Below, piece after piece: positions 43,201-49,148 of a stretch of 64,000 bases of DNA. Position 1 is the first letter of the stretch, and every line of letters starts with the position of its first letter. Source of the stretch: a virus; the IMG/VR virus record IMGVR_UViG_3300042561_000572, positions 1-64,000 of that record, one strand, 5' to 3'. The notes below the pieces were generated by a model. It worked only from the letters and a program-made list of their open reading frames with translations. It did no database searches and had not been told where the DNA came from. Made by a program: the position numbers and the translations under genes.

Positions 43201-43337
43201 TCACTGTTATACAAACCATAACCAACAGAAGTTGCAAGAGCACTTCTATTACCTTGTTCTATAAAACCATGAAGACTACTAACAGATTGTCTTCTATGTT
43301 CTAAATGATATTCAGTGTTTGAGAAATAACTTGACAT
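31230..43337 (-). CDS. Giant 4035-residue protein with PLD and RNA polymerase-like motifs; candidate virion RNA polymerase
   Basis: At 12.1 kb this is the largest gene here and the only long one running against the head-tail block. Residues about 300-480 resemble a phospholipase D/nuclease domain: AKESITIDTF helix-strand, then His427-x-Lys429-x4-Asp434-x6-Gly-Ser-x-Asn443, and NYEMLGMF after it. Residues 2885-2900 contain TSNLGDFDGDNYMTLL; Asp2894, Asp2896 and Asp2898 match the DxDGD metal triad of double-psi-barrel RNA polymerases, closest in style to the single-chain YonO/QDE-1/crAss-like form. The C-terminal 250 residues hold Gly/Ala-rich hydrophobic helices that could cross or sit in a membrane. 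Most of the chain is Ser/Asn-rich helix without known domains. By analogy with packaged polymerases of N4 and crAss-like phages it may be injected with the genome. A giant internal or ejection protein without polymerase activity is the alternative. Confidence 0.6.
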   Translation of the reverse strand: MSSYFSNTEYHLEHRRQSVSSLHGFIEQGNRSALATSVGYGLYNSEVFTNELGSTNSDWQNAIGMTSDISGGMFDPKHVTTTGKREAFSNKFVLGLSQTVTTRLFTEFDSNVSNSLLDSRKSLKFLVGEAYRIDPTETKAYASQVVFENIFGNVLAKKGLYIEDPTKAKDNYYLDQSYQYANAFSRVQSSSNIRDMEARGQETLERLVNADLFGSGLVPVDGNSADELRAINEGTFNSSRSKAGKTITDLDFVRSKSYVNELTKGGVSINRRNIKAIDTSINNSYKQKAAKVIDDVKYQTRPGILPFVSMFESAKESITIDTFQYQNRAISDVVVSKIYREIIGNENYGFKVNMIVGSPIPGDEGTSAAIFGPNILEVAKMEKLKETIINELVNSKKKTRQEAEEIVNGKDGVPGVFNIKLAGPAHHRKVYITDQVAVLGSINLTSPVGDSIFKAGSNYEMLGMFHSNKDLIKKRQEYINRLPELLNNWTSFKDFSGLAQLNLLLGKFDPQKLNDNKVNKYKKTVSALMYEQVVAAQKQQITTISSQSNIKFATDIMYTLKATVDYLHTESGREMNSSLDELKGKYTGDLGMTMVLDQAYLLHVNHLDVNGSDPNNRANRFNDATSQEIGEMGKFSSNTLGSGQFRSRQDVRYELYRDIQRKNFSLIAMGISKVVVDTNNFTKQVIEPTWNYLNDRFGARFHNEFSGSISGFVNAVTESNQSLNRKVELINAQLDITDGKNLTALQMLAIASGNMAGADVPRQHSKSFSAYRYESATRKDGSTYVKYTQQIAGTAANSSNFSMNSLGVDIRPDNKYLGVGGNDPYVSDEMGAVYVNRKLFIDAAKESNTGYDQDFRDNIEALNLGFSNEYSLLAEEEMYELKDNNKAVTMSYAQLNYGNRLDNGLLPSIEGLPYWARQSNTGDLLKLESTLREMSKGLGDAMSITRKYDRFGTPLMLEVAIMPGKLLGLNTNTSRLTYTLGMLQGTANQPGPVFFQKEGKLIYNSNFTNNTGGKISWKFGDRPGVLEHGQSAEMSSIDNTTSIFATMIGEMAYKQAISNPASKLIGVDADTKRGLALDFAISLMGDTRYMLADNKVGINTDGLAYSNNLFDRGRSNNLFDRGGYKDLANALESRFNAEGISYLDTTRQLAGVDVYNRLNVNVNVEGTKFGIKLTDQIQNIRNAKSGDDVFTAIHAIGQLLGQEGYQDLTLDVLRVNSKYNAERDLNSQMTELSKTIFDPYLQAHQAISYAAGVPASKYINYGLDAGNERAMSLLNIADVSKNPLLQTLQYARTFARDVSVYSGFGTDYEGNERFYLGGVAEGVSTQNKKGYQLESFGVRNKFPTDRNSIDILEGTGIGVLISKDKLVNSGDFKDSEVDEIMTLLNVKGNQRGMLFNLDPSKPAQINQRIKNALGSRLMYEVSEEASKTILEKGSLKEYNAGQRKGIADNIAQLTSLLTDDKAKKFIHNYLTAEEVNLGSMFDTDVRTVLNESAYNFVLAQRKELFDKFKDLNLSETEREDTNQILNNMFRMKMISYSSVANSVGSVVGGRRDKQQFVLLQLNGGYSDHFYTNPKFRTQHYAGMPTVTNTGIKASMLDARTHVGEVTFSGDMLQKNGLVINEGDTFVYDRSVNKVVQIRADGGDNVTYVGGTGSADYLIGQIENFSLFGKPVASVKQKSISNRPGEDSVHLILTAGRVEGGSPGTNEIKYQVSALPILQPGSGRRHEGTAAGLLFKGVGAALKGSQFEGVFSSFMKSLGYESTFKDDMGAIKTVEAGISSASILKNQVSDVYGLINPNNLKSGFFMDHASMLFTKDVTGPDGVRTKLANTLVKQTNRMLAAALISQFGLDIIADGSYERNKPGDALMLNDQYVKAYKKAAIKGEFGTFIRMAEMQNVLTGKATRSKDNIFGSIPQFIMNNKELVGSIRDAILTDSGDLTGLLQGYVNTVGSRSGDGYVINSSDLYTRGVSAMLTAIDMFGQLKNQRGDISMVTDWMLKMKVRQNDGTTGKFNDDSFIGPLKTSPLSEIGALTRAATPNAVTGNYDAYSGVVLNDPLLEIAAALGGSDNAFNMTNEEKEQLANQMGIYLQQNYAVQLSLSISPSASKDPLGKNLRAKTEMQHLLAPLEAQSKQFTRTGNKGNLAYVLGTVVAAQEIGLISVGMADSAEYLKSIQAIQALDPVTMSGFFGRDFLGVYYNANENSSELIKEYRTIYKPSIKKNFDVSKVEDYYNNGDLTLAEATYVDGLNRDKHNSDPTAKLTDYAGQLRRVGQHIIEALRKSAITYNLEQSKGMGTDITQPKLQMLQDTGNRTYNILMPKVVGGPLVDQMTGDVNTVFSNTQNTYIFMPGADLLNQVGSSFGDFVSDIVGKTLNMQSYFVPGTAENDVMIKVAKARAAQKNSATFNVNLSPEETDMIARLGYLGDELLQAISEASSDTLMQKAVAGHGTEFEGYVSTGIPNLSLAANMNVMPQFVNEKYGAPEGIASLRKKLFEVTAAAHLTYTTLGSEMSTKFKNYQSNKQLQDFNQSLGTVLDYQKQMLVRGISTMAALKLQNGVEVIGGAHNLLNQVQTGKTTDINDLDAAVEKAQNSFNTVKKNLDVTGAYDKAYVASYVLANLQFAKLKADTKLAENSLNPKKREEYKGLIGTVNDWMSERGYQDAIYLGKNHEIRDFIHNSTMKNRYSMGLDLVNHYSKELEGAMRGKHTVYKQTHQSITDLINDTADPKTGGNFEAARQITLEYIDNRIKNLENFMEGFAPTSTKNAKSEQEHFIVAANRKSVGYMINDMTNIKEQVAAYKDQGGTLSTKFLHYSLQELGYIHNSMSELDNMQNQSWRSAPYGSTESHLATLMAIRGVDQFNKMIDNLAIDDNIVRFDVDRSKSISIFSGLSFLTSNLGDFDGDNYMTLLHKVTEKINTIDDRRFVIEHKKKEISSMKAFVGPISDTEALSKLEKTLANEEAKLFEDAMALKSLQKDMNAPDKQSKMAKDVASYMGIDSRFFRGSNEGGFRSQGTINVSSMAAMLDQGKGLYGGMQGVNSEMNTRVEDLLNASLGSKHSVGLTFDKNTLDDMIKSIETGSDKNQFFTAIGMTLNSTQLQDTDMQQELQEALTNSMRLTWDELKQSSNTLHNFEGEVNKEAYFTTLFSKLDATSKASNVLYSKINAGLGIGMGESTYDVLTKTLGEAGSDVLGKTYNTLLGTFVADSPIVSLYHILEGDSPQIAEKMNRMTGQHGPVNNASNSVVMPSDEGTRFMANLQASYDKAQQLQGWNKAVQQMLRDSIKLKGDSSSVMAELIKMSEEYTTADESKRQSLVNDMASKIGPGAGMKGLMDLNKMIHAAGSTGERKDGEGRYGSIGDYNITGDQRDIGMALMGSDVNEDSLIKFKVSSSLRSITTMFNFEKNFGSLEIGKDGKLKIDDKASSNRALEKTISEGLHGFLGKGSDSKGVSLTLAELAMGNKADAVKAVEGLYNAIDGINSRGVGFSTRASGYSVGYVSEQHRDKAVVEQVNRFSAEMITNSNGAFGTMLYEHMGMAMTDDNMAKLNEVRQSSGGLSTASLLVLSHHASITQTKTFMGDYGSGLDRFVHLNKASKDMQRNITSSSVREVGTSLLGGDLFNAAYRLMAQGKLSMEGASVMGRLFKAVNDPKLTNADAMGQMMSNFSGDEENAKEMAEMYKHLKHVEIQHEVTIDGKVERKNELVSDLINRQSKKTSQGFKLQAISEVAAAMNQAGEISDVTYNKIHAQIVGQHKNINKNEAEAKALADELLAENGLLLGTLSKEGKDYFKPEHVARGNDGTTRQELKVKAADGIFNIVGPALLSMIGGAIYGTSNDQAGMDAAGVIGGTLSLMGYNMPHGKGAANAAGALFRSKAYRNPDEDWATNLAKAASTEASLSLVGTYVTPKLTDLFNRNVVAPLFRHNVPIAESGVSAIIGSFVGALAMNMLDSSIQQSAGLLKSNFNQGDNNLNNKLAQMQDNLSDAIAARGEAEIDPMSSDFIDVPDKLDVPPVVVGVWATDVEFENLSSDSRSETYLVSGDSAYV
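39971..40026. repeat. 27-bp tandem duplication inside the giant gene
   Basis: Two copies of a 27-base unit starting CCCCTATCAAACAAGTTATT at 39973 and 40000 give a nine-residue tandem repeat (NNLFDRGRS / NNLFDRGGY). The near-identity suggests a recent in-frame duplication. Confidence 0.85.
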
Positions 43338-43504
43338 TTAATGCTTACTTATAATATATATTTGACTATTATTAATGTATATACTAGTATAATTACAGTT
43401 AATAAATAAATATAAGTAAGCAGTTAATATAACAGTGCTTATAAGTTATTTATAATAAATAATTACAACAATTAAAACAATAACAAACCTTAATAACAAC
43501 TAAT
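43338..43504. promoter_or_regulatory. Divergent spacer with a 12-bp inverted repeat
   Basis: TGCTTACTTATA (43342-43353) and TATAAGTAAGCA (43411-43422) place the same TATAAGTAAGCA string upstream of both divergent genes, facing each. It could be a pair of promoters or operators for the giant gene and the head-tail block. A TTGACT...TATAAT pair exists (43371-43402) but its 20-base spacing is long for sigma70. Confidence 0.45.
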
Positions 43505-43906
43505 ATGTCCACAGCATCAACAGTATTTGAAATTCCTCTTCCTTCTGGTAAAGTTATCTCTTTTAGACTTCCTACATACAGAGATAGACAAGCAGCAGTT
43601 AAGAGATTTAGACAACAACAAAATGAAGTAGGTTGGTCAATTGAAGAGTTTTTAGCATTTGGTATGCTTGAATTTGTAGATGGACTGCCTTTGCAAGCTG
43701 GTCTTGACCCTATTGATCAAGTATCTGAATGGTCATTGAAAGATGTAAATATTTATCTAGAAGTATTTATGCCCTTAGTATTTCCTGATGATGTTGCTAA
43801 GCAAAGAGCACAAGACATGGTTAAGGCACTTCTTGAGGGAAAGTCAGTAGTGAAACAAGTGGCCTCACCTATTACTTCAGCCCCTACTACAGCTATAACC
43901 GCATAA
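43505..43906 (+). CDS. Tail assembly chaperone, short form (gpG / T4 gp26-like)
   Basis: A 133-residue protein. FEIPLPSGKVISFRLPTYRDRQ (about 8-29, opening with an LPSGK turn) and a helical AFGMLEFVDGLP region resemble the small chaperone-type or baseplate-hub-assembly proteins of contractile-tail phages. The C-terminal 20 residues are Thr/Ala-rich. A GGGAAAG slippery site at 43837-43843, in the correct frame, would let a fraction of ribosomes continue in the -1 frame to 44334. This is the hallmark of lambda gpG/gpGT tail chaperones. It is the first gene of the + strand virion block. Confidence 0.7.
   Translation: MSTASTVFEIPLPSGKVISFRLPTYRDRQAAVKRFRQQQNEVGWSIEEFLAFGMLEFVDGLPLQAGLDPIDQVSEWSLKDVNIYLEVFMPLVFPDDVAKQRAQDMVKALLEGKSVVKQVASPITSAPTTAITA
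43837..43843 (+). promoter_or_regulatory. -1 ribosomal frameshift site GGGAAAG
   Basis: Read in the frame of the 43505 gene the bases are G-GGA-AAG, a canonical X-XXY-YYZ heptamer and the same heptamer used by lambda gpG/gpGT. The -1 frame has a TGA at 43834-43836, immediately before the site, and is then open to 44334. The stop-site-open order fits programmed shifting. Confidence 0.7.
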
Positions 43907-44334
43907 CAGATGTTGCAATATCGTTGGCAGTATTATATAAACTGCCAATGGTAACAACTAGAAAGTGTATATATAACTATGACTCTAACTATCCTGAAAA
44001 GTATTATAGAGACATACCAATATCAGAAGATTTAATATTATTAAGAGAGTTAACGTTTGAGGGTTATGCCAATCACTTCATAGAAGCATACAACTTAAAT
44101 AACTACATACAAATTAGTGGCACTATACAGATACCCTATGGTAATGACTGGCTAGACTTAGATGAAGTTGAGAGAAGAGCATTTGAAATTGTAGTTAACA
44201 AAGTAAACATTGAAAGACACAAGGCAGCTCAAGCAGAAAAAGAAGAACTAAAGAAAAACCTTCAATCTTCAACTCAAAATCATTCTAGGTCAATGTTTGA
44301 TGGTATACCAATGTCTAGTATAAGTATGAGATAA
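43843..44334 (+). CDS. Tail assembly chaperone, frameshift extension (gpT-like)
   Basis: The -1 frame runs open from 43837 to 44334. A shift at GGGAAAG would fuse 113 residues of the upstream frame to 163 residues here (about 276 in all). Independent initiation at a TTG (43924) or ATG (43948) is possible but neither has a clear ribosome site. The region from about 43948 reads MVTTRKCIYNYDSNYPEKYY and ends in a Lys/Glu-rich helix. The long product would bind the tape measure during tail assembly, as in lambda; no tape measure gene is yet visible in this window. Confidence 0.62.
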   Translation, partial: VSSETSGLTYYFSPYYSYNRITDVAISLAVLYKLPMVTTRKCIYNYDSNYPEKYYRDIPISEDLILLRELTFEGYANHFIEAYNLNNYIQISGTIQIPYGNDWLDLDEVERRAFEIVVNKVNIERHKAAQAEKEELKKNLQSSTQNHSRSMFDGIPMSSISMR

Positions 44335-44343
44335 CAACACTAA

Positions 44344-45813
44344 ATGGCAACAAATAATACAAAAGCAACTACATCAACTAAGAAGGAGGAGACTAAACAA
44401 AAAGCATCATCTCCTCCTTCTAGTGGAGAAATAAACTTCTCTAAATACAAAACAAATCCACCATTACAAGTGTTTGGAGATACTTCTAACAAAGTAAGAC
44501 CAAACACTTACAAACAATTAGGTAGAGCCACCTCATTTGTAAGTAATGGTGATTCTTTGTATGTAAATACAGGGCCACATCAATATGCTTTAGCAACATG
44601 GGACTATGCTAGAAAGAATGAACCAATAATATCTGATGGTTTAGATAAGATAGTATTATCAGTTTTGGCTAAGATAGGTTCCTATAATCATCCTAATCCA
44701 GACATAAGAAAGTTTATAAAAGCTAACTTAAAACATAAGATTAGACACTGGATTGAAAATATAACATATTCTATGTTGTGGTCAGGTAAGTCTGTATCAG
44801 AGATAATATGGGAAAAGAAGTGGGATGGTGACACCCCTCAGTTATGGGTAAAAGATTTAATAAACTATCATACATCTCAAGTTATATTAAGATTAAATAA
44901 CTATGGTACTTTAACACATGGAGAACAAGTGTTAAATAGCCAATTTAATACAGGTGTTTGGGTTCCTAGACCTATTTTAACTGAAGATAAAAAGATGTAT
45001 AAAGTTGATAGAAACAACACAGGATCACATATAAGACTTGCTAAAGACAAGTTAATTATAGCTACATATAAAGATGAAGGTAATAATCCTCATGGCACAC
45101 CAGCTTTATATGCAGCTATTCAATGGTCTTTATACAAAGCAGCTTTTGTTGATATGTATTCTATAGCATTAGACAGATATGGAACACCTTTAATGTATTT
45201 TATAGTGCCAGCCACACAAACAACTGAAGACATGGAAGAAGTTGATGGTACTATTAGAAAAAAGATGTTTAGAGAAGCATTACAAGATGAACTACAAGAC
45301 TTAAGAAGTGGTTCTGTTTTAATACTTGAAAGACAAGGAAACAAAGATGCACCAGAACCAAAAGTAGAGTCATTAACAACTGGTAATAACTTTGGAGATT
45401 CATTTATAACAGCCATTGATAAGTGTGATCAAAACATGTTACATGCTATGGGAATACCTAACTTACTTATAAAGAATCAAGACTTAGGATTAGGTTCTGG
45501 TGGAACAACTGAAAAGCAAGTTGAAATGTTTGAAATGTCTATTGAACAGATAGCTATAAAAGTAAGTGAAGTATTAATTGATCAACTTATAAAGACTTTA
45601 ATAACTTATAACTTTTCACCAAAACTAGTAGATCATGCTGATAACTATGGAGAATTTATAATCAAACCAATAAGATATGTTGATTATAAAGTAATGGCAG
45701 AAAGTGCAAAGATATTAACAGAAGCAGGAGTTATAGCACCATTAGTAAGTGAAATGGATAGAAAATTTATTAGAAATCAACTAGGAATACCTAATGATCA
45801 TGAGGATGTATAA
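44344..45813 (+). CDS. Portal protein (DUF935 / Mu gp29-like)
   Basis: A 489-residue protein. After a polar N-terminus (1-60), the family's features follow: repeated WDYARKNEPIISDGLDKI near 80-97, an ENITYSMLWSGKSVSEIIWE helix-strand near 139-158, and YKDEGNNPHGTPALYAAIQW with DRYGTPLMYFIVPA near 240-295, where the stem and crown strands are expected. Length and the YG-P-L / GN-P-G-T elements match Mu-type portals. It forms the dodecameric DNA entry ring at one capsid vertex. The stop overlaps the next start (TAATGAG). Confidence 0.85.
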   Translation: MATNNTKATTSTKKEETKQKASSPPSSGEINFSKYKTNPPLQVFGDTSNKVRPNTYKQLGRATSFVSNGDSLYVNTGPHQYALATWDYARKNEPIISDGLDKIVLSVLAKIGSYNHPNPDIRKFIKANLKHKIRHWIENITYSMLWSGKSVSEIIWEKKWDGDTPQLWVKDLINYHTSQVILRLNNYGTLTHGEQVLNSQFNTGVWVPRPILTEDKKMYKVDRNNTGSHIRLAKDKLIIATYKDEGNNPHGTPALYAAIQWSLYKAAFVDMYSIALDRYGTPLMYFIVPATQTTEDMEEVDGTIRKKMFREALQDELQDLRSGSVLILERQGNKDAPEPKVESLTTGNNFGDSFITAIDKCDQNMLHAMGIPNLLIKNQDLGLGSGGTTEKQVEMFEMSIEQIAIKVSEVLIDQLIKTLITYNFSPKLVDHADNYGEFIIKPIRYVDYKVMAESAKILTEAGVIAPLVSEMDRKFIRNQLGIPNDHEDV

Positions 45814-46343
45814 TGAGTATTGCACATAAAGATGTAACAACAATTGATAATCACACACCTTACAGATGGGTATTTAACAATGTTACAGAAAGATTAGCCT
45901 TAACCTCTATTAACTCATCTGAGTTATATAAAAGAGCCTTACAATTAGATAATGAGTTAGAATATACATTAATATCAACATCACCTATTAGATGGAAGGA
46001 ATATGGTACAACTAACTCAATACCTACAACAACGGTAGCAAGACTTAATCCAAGTCCAATTATAACTGTTGTAGAAGATTTATCTATTAATCCAACATAT
46101 TCTTGTTTAAACTTAACATCAACTGCTAATGTAACTATAATATCAACTCCTAGTATCATAGGAGCAACAAGCAATGCACAAGAACTAACTCTAGTAAATG
46201 TTGGTAATTATAATATAGTATTTCAAAATAAAACTGCATTAGTAGGATCACTAATAGATACATCATTTACCTTAACTCCAACTGCTAGAATAGTAAAACT
46301 AATATACATAAAACAAGGTTTAAACTTATGGTTTAAATACTAA
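45813..46343 (+). CDS. Virion structural protein, probably head or fibre associated
   Basis: A 176-residue Thr/Ser/Asn-rich protein. The opening YRWVFNNVTERLALTS, then a SPIRWKEYG segment, resembles short domains found on phage fibres and head-decoration proteins where a residue pair near the N-terminus is followed by a W-x-E turn. The C-terminal half is a repeating beta structure (VTIISTPSIIGATSNAQELT). It is coupled to the portal gene and closed by a strong bidirectional terminator. Confidence 0.6.
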   Translation: MSIAHKDVTTIDNHTPYRWVFNNVTERLALTSINSSELYKRALQLDNELEYTLISTSPIRWKEYGTTNSIPTTTVARLNPSPIITVVEDLSINPTYSCLNLTSTANVTIISTPSIIGATSNAQELTLVNVGNYNIVFQNKTALVGSLIDTSFTLTPTARIVKLIYIKQGLNLWFKY

Positions 46344-46355
46344 ATACAATTTAAA

Positions 46356-46414
46356 TATAAACAATAAAAAACAACATTAGATATACTTCCAATGTTGTTT
46401 TTTATTGTTTATAT
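46356..46414. terminator. 24-bp bidirectional terminator hairpin
   Basis: The left arm ends at 46378 and the right begins at 46391; at least 21 consecutive pairs (46358-46378 with 46391-46411) are perfect, with three more at the base. It lies between the convergent genes ending at 46343 and 46429; A- and T-runs in the arms suit termination both ways. Confidence 0.85.
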
Positions 46415-46428
46415 ATATATATATATAA

Positions 46429-46845
46429 TTAGTTTTTAGCTTTATGTAACAACTTAACTTGATTCTTTCTGAAGTTCATATACCATTGTGTAAACAATAC
46501 ATGTTTACACGGACTAAACCTATCAGCACAGTCACAAGAGTTACCTTGTATAAAGTATGTATCACCCTTATCATTGCTAACAACAAAGGTATCTTCTAAT
46601 GAATTAATAACACAATAACCTTCCATGATTAACATACCAGCAATAGTGTTATTAACAATAGTATGAGGATCAGCTATAGGTGCAATCTTATTAGTACTAG
46701 AACTACTTCCTAATGCTACATCATAATAAATATAACCATCATTAGGACCTCCATCTTTTAACACATTAACATTCTTAAAAGCACCACCAATAATTAATTT
46801 AGACATGTAATTATTAATAGCTAAATATAGTAAAGGATTCTTCAT
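46429..46845 (-). CDS. SWIM-type zinc-finger protein
   Basis: A 138-residue protein (a later start at 46806, MSKLIIGGAF, is possible). NSCDCADRFSPCKHVLFTQW near the C-terminus gives Cys104-x-Cys106-x6-Cys113-x-His115, the C-x-C-x(n)-C-x-H pattern of SWIM fingers, with the expected hydrophobic helix after it. SWIM domains bind DNA or proteins. It is the distal gene of a minus-strand islet inserted among + strand head genes. Confidence 0.72.
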   Translation of the reverse strand: MKNPLLYLAINNYMSKLIIGGAFKNVNVLKDGGPNDGYIYYDVALGSSSSTNKIAPIADPHTIVNNTIAGMLIMEGYCVINSLEDTFVVSNDKGDTYFIQGNSCDCADRFSPCKHVLFTQWYMNFRKNQVKLLHKAKN

Positions 46846-46879
46846 TTATTATTTAATTGATTCTTTATTTGTATATACA

Positions 46880-47422
46880 TTATATAGGAATGTTATCAGC
46901 AAAATCTTGATATAGTATTAACATTTTAGGTAAGAAATCTCCATTCATTTGTGTATCTTTAATACTAATACCATGTTCAACATTACCAAATACTTCTATT
47001 AATGATCTATCAATTCTGTCTCTTATCTTGATAGAGTTTTCATATGCAGTGGAAAAATAATAATTATAATCTTTAGGTATTTTAGTTTCTTCATTTAAAT
47101 AATTTAAAGGATAAATCTTTAACCAAAGATCTTCTAATACCAACACCACATCTTGTTTATCAAAAGTTGTATAATGTTTAAACATTAAACCTTCATAGAG
47201 ATTATAAGCTATTAGATTTAATATAAAATTATAAACACCCATTAATGTTATGTTATTAAAAAGCCCTCTATTATCTTGATTCCTTAAATCATAACTTATC
47301 AACTCATAAAAGATACTTTTACTAGATAGACTATCAACAAACTGCTTAGCATTAATAGATAGTAAATAATCTTTTTCTTTATCTAATATTCTAATTTGAT
47401 CATATAGGGATTGCATTTGCAA
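46880..47422 (-). CDS. Paralogous family member 1, unknown function
   Basis: A 180-residue protein, part of a tandem family. Shared features: ILDKEKDYLLSINAKQFVDS near the N-terminus, FYEL, a hydrophobic VYNFILNLIAYNLYEGLMF helix, an FxPKMLILYQDF block close to the end and a final NIPI. It starts inside the end of its upstream paralog (ATG at 47422 or 47416). Function unknown; a small structural or assembly factor is possible. Confidence 0.72.
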   Translation of the reverse strand: MQMQSLYDQIRILDKEKDYLLSINAKQFVDSLSSKSIFYELISYDLRNQDNRGLFNNITLMGVYNFILNLIAYNLYEGLMFKHYTTFDKQDVVLVLEDLWLKIYPLNYLNEETKIPKDYNYYFSTAYENSIKIRDRIDRSLIEVFGNVEHGISIKDTQMNGDFLPKMLILYQDFADNIPI

Positions 47423-47936
47423 AGTCCTGATATAATATTAACATTTTAGGTAGAAAGTCATCAGGCATATCTTGAGCCCATATAGTTATAGTATGCTCAA
47501 ATACTTGTAGTTTTAGATTGCCAACAGATATATTATCAAATAATTTGATGGAGTTCCTAGACCTATAAGGATAAGCAATTAAGTATTCATATTCTAAAGT
47601 TGTTTTATCTGGTTGATAATTTACATTATTAATGTGTAAACCAAAACTTCTTAGATCAATTTGTTTATCCTGTTTGTTATAAATAAGATGATGTCTAAAA
47701 ACTAATGCCTCATATAAATTATGACATATTACATTCAAAATACCATTATAAATACCTACCAAAGATATATTATTATAACTTAGTCTAACATCTTTTAGAT
47801 CCCTCTCAATTGCTAATTTATCAAAGCTTAATAACTCATAAAAGATACTAGCACTACTTAAACTGTCAACAAACTGCTGAGCATTAACATTTAATAAGTA
47901 ATCCTTTTCTTTATCTAATATTTTAATTTGGGCCAT
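47400..47936 (-). CDS. Paralogous family member 2, unknown function
   Basis: A 178-residue protein, MAQIKILDKEKDYLLNVN. Very similar at both ends to its downstream neighbour (LDKEKDYLL, QQFVDSLSS, DFLPKMLILYQDFANAIPI) with a divergent middle that includes a hydrophobic GIYNGILNVICHNLYEAL helix. Clearly a duplication product. Function unknown. Confidence 0.72.
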   Translation of the reverse strand: MAQIKILDKEKDYLLNVNAQQFVDSLSSASIFYELLSFDKLAIERDLKDVRLSYNNISLVGIYNGILNVICHNLYEALVFRHHLIYNKQDKQIDLRSFGLHINNVNYQPDKTTLEYEYLIAYPYRSRNSIKLFDNISVGNLKLQVFEHTITIWAQDMPDDFLPKMLILYQDFANAIPI

Positions 47937-47940
47937 TTAT

Positions 47941-48492
47941 TTATACTGGAATATTATCTACAAAGTCATTATAAAGCACTAACATCTTACTTATAAACTC
48001 ACCACAATCTTGTATATAAAAGTTAAATTTATTATTAACACTAAGTACATCTTTTAATACTAAAAAATCCTTTATTACATAGTTAATAGGAGCAGGATGA
48101 AAAGGACTTAGAGGCATCATATTTTTAGTTTCTAATACATATTCATAATCTTTTTGAAAATGTTTATTAGGATTAAACTGCCAACAATCATCTTCTGGTC
48201 TAATATAAAAAGTTATAATTAAACCTTTATATAATGTAATTCTAATATCATTATTAGGATGTCTTAAATTTAAAGCCTCTTGTACGTTGGAGTTAATAAT
48301 ATTTACAATAAAATTATAAAGACCTATTATAGTAACAATACTAAAATTATATTGTATTGCATCCTTGTTAGTAAGTAAGCTTTCAGCACCTAACATCTCA
48401 TAAAATAAGCTTTTACTATATAACTTATCTATAAATGTTTCAGCATTAACATTTAACAAGTACTGTTTCTCTTTTTCAGTAATAGTAATCAC
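47941..48492 (-). CDS. Paralogous family member 3, unknown function
   Basis: A 183-residue protein, MITITEKEKQYLLNVNAE. It keeps the family signature (EKEKQYLLNVNAETFIDKL, FYEML, IGLYNFIVNIINSN, FISKMLVLYNDFVDNIPV) but is more diverged than members 1 and 2. Its start overlaps the stop of the 219-residue gene upstream by four bases. Confidence 0.7.
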   Translation of the reverse strand: MITITEKEKQYLLNVNAETFIDKLYSKSLFYEMLGAESLLTNKDAIQYNFSIVTIIGLYNFIVNIINSNVQEALNLRHPNNDIRITLYKGLIITFYIRPEDDCWQFNPNKHFQKDYEYVLETKNMMPLSPFHPAPINYVIKDFLVLKDVLSVNNKFNFYIQDCGEFISKMLVLYNDFVDNIPV

Positions 48493-49148
48493 AAAAAAGC
48501 ACCTTCTAAGTCCAATTCCTCTTGTGGCATCAGTTCAATAAACTCATCATATATAGTACAAACTTTAAATAGAAACTCATTTAAGTTATCTACTCTATAA
48601 TTAATCTTATTAAACAGAGATGTAGCTTCTTTGTCATAAGATCTAGTATAAGTTAATTGTAAAGTAAATATATCAAACTGTAACTTAACTGTTTGTTTAT
48701 TAGGATTAATTCTATAAGTAATCCAGATACATTCATTGTCTTCATAACTGCTAAGGCCTAACTTTTTACTTATAAAGTTTGTATTAGCCTTCTTATTTAA
48801 AGTTGGAATTATCTTATCAACTTCAAAGATGTATAAATACAAATTAACAAGCTCAAATATACTACAAAGGAATATAGAATCATCTATTGGAATATTCTTT
48901 TCATCAGCTTTAAATATCTCTCTAATAAAAGTATAAGTGGCACTTTCCTTGTCAAATATAGATAATGTATTAGACATTAGAAAGTCTAGTTGTTTGTCTG
49001 TTAAATAGTTTTGTATTGTAATAGCCATAGGATTAAAGTAGTTAAGTTCTAATAGAGCATATAATATATCTTCATTGCATTCTTTTATTAGATCTGCAAA
49101 GTTATAATCATTTGATTTTGTATGATAAGGAAAATTATAAATTGCCAT
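48489..49148 (-). CDS. Probable distant paralog 4, unknown function
   Basis: A 219-residue protein, MAIYNFPYHTKSNDYNF. The order of hydrophobic helices and the C-terminal FLFKVCTIYDEFIELMP block resemble KMLILYQDFADNIPI of the three downstream genes, so it is probably a distant member. The N-terminal half is different. Function unknown. Confidence 0.62.
   Translation of the reverse strand: MAIYNFPYHTKSNDYNFADLIKECNEDILYALLELNYFNPMAITIQNYLTDKQLDFLMSNTLSIFDKESATYTFIREIFKADEKNIPIDDSIFLCSIFELVNLYLYIFEVDKIIPTLNKKANTNFISKKLGLSSYEDNECIWITYRINPNKQTVKLQFDIFTLQLTYTRSYDKEATSLFNKINYRVDNLNEFLFKVCTIYDEFIELMPQEELDLEGAFL

Noticed and set aside
43371-43402. TTGACT...TATAAT as the promoter of the virion block
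   Set aside because: The spacing is 20 bases, too long for a normal sigma70 promoter, and AT-rich DNA yields such boxes by chance.
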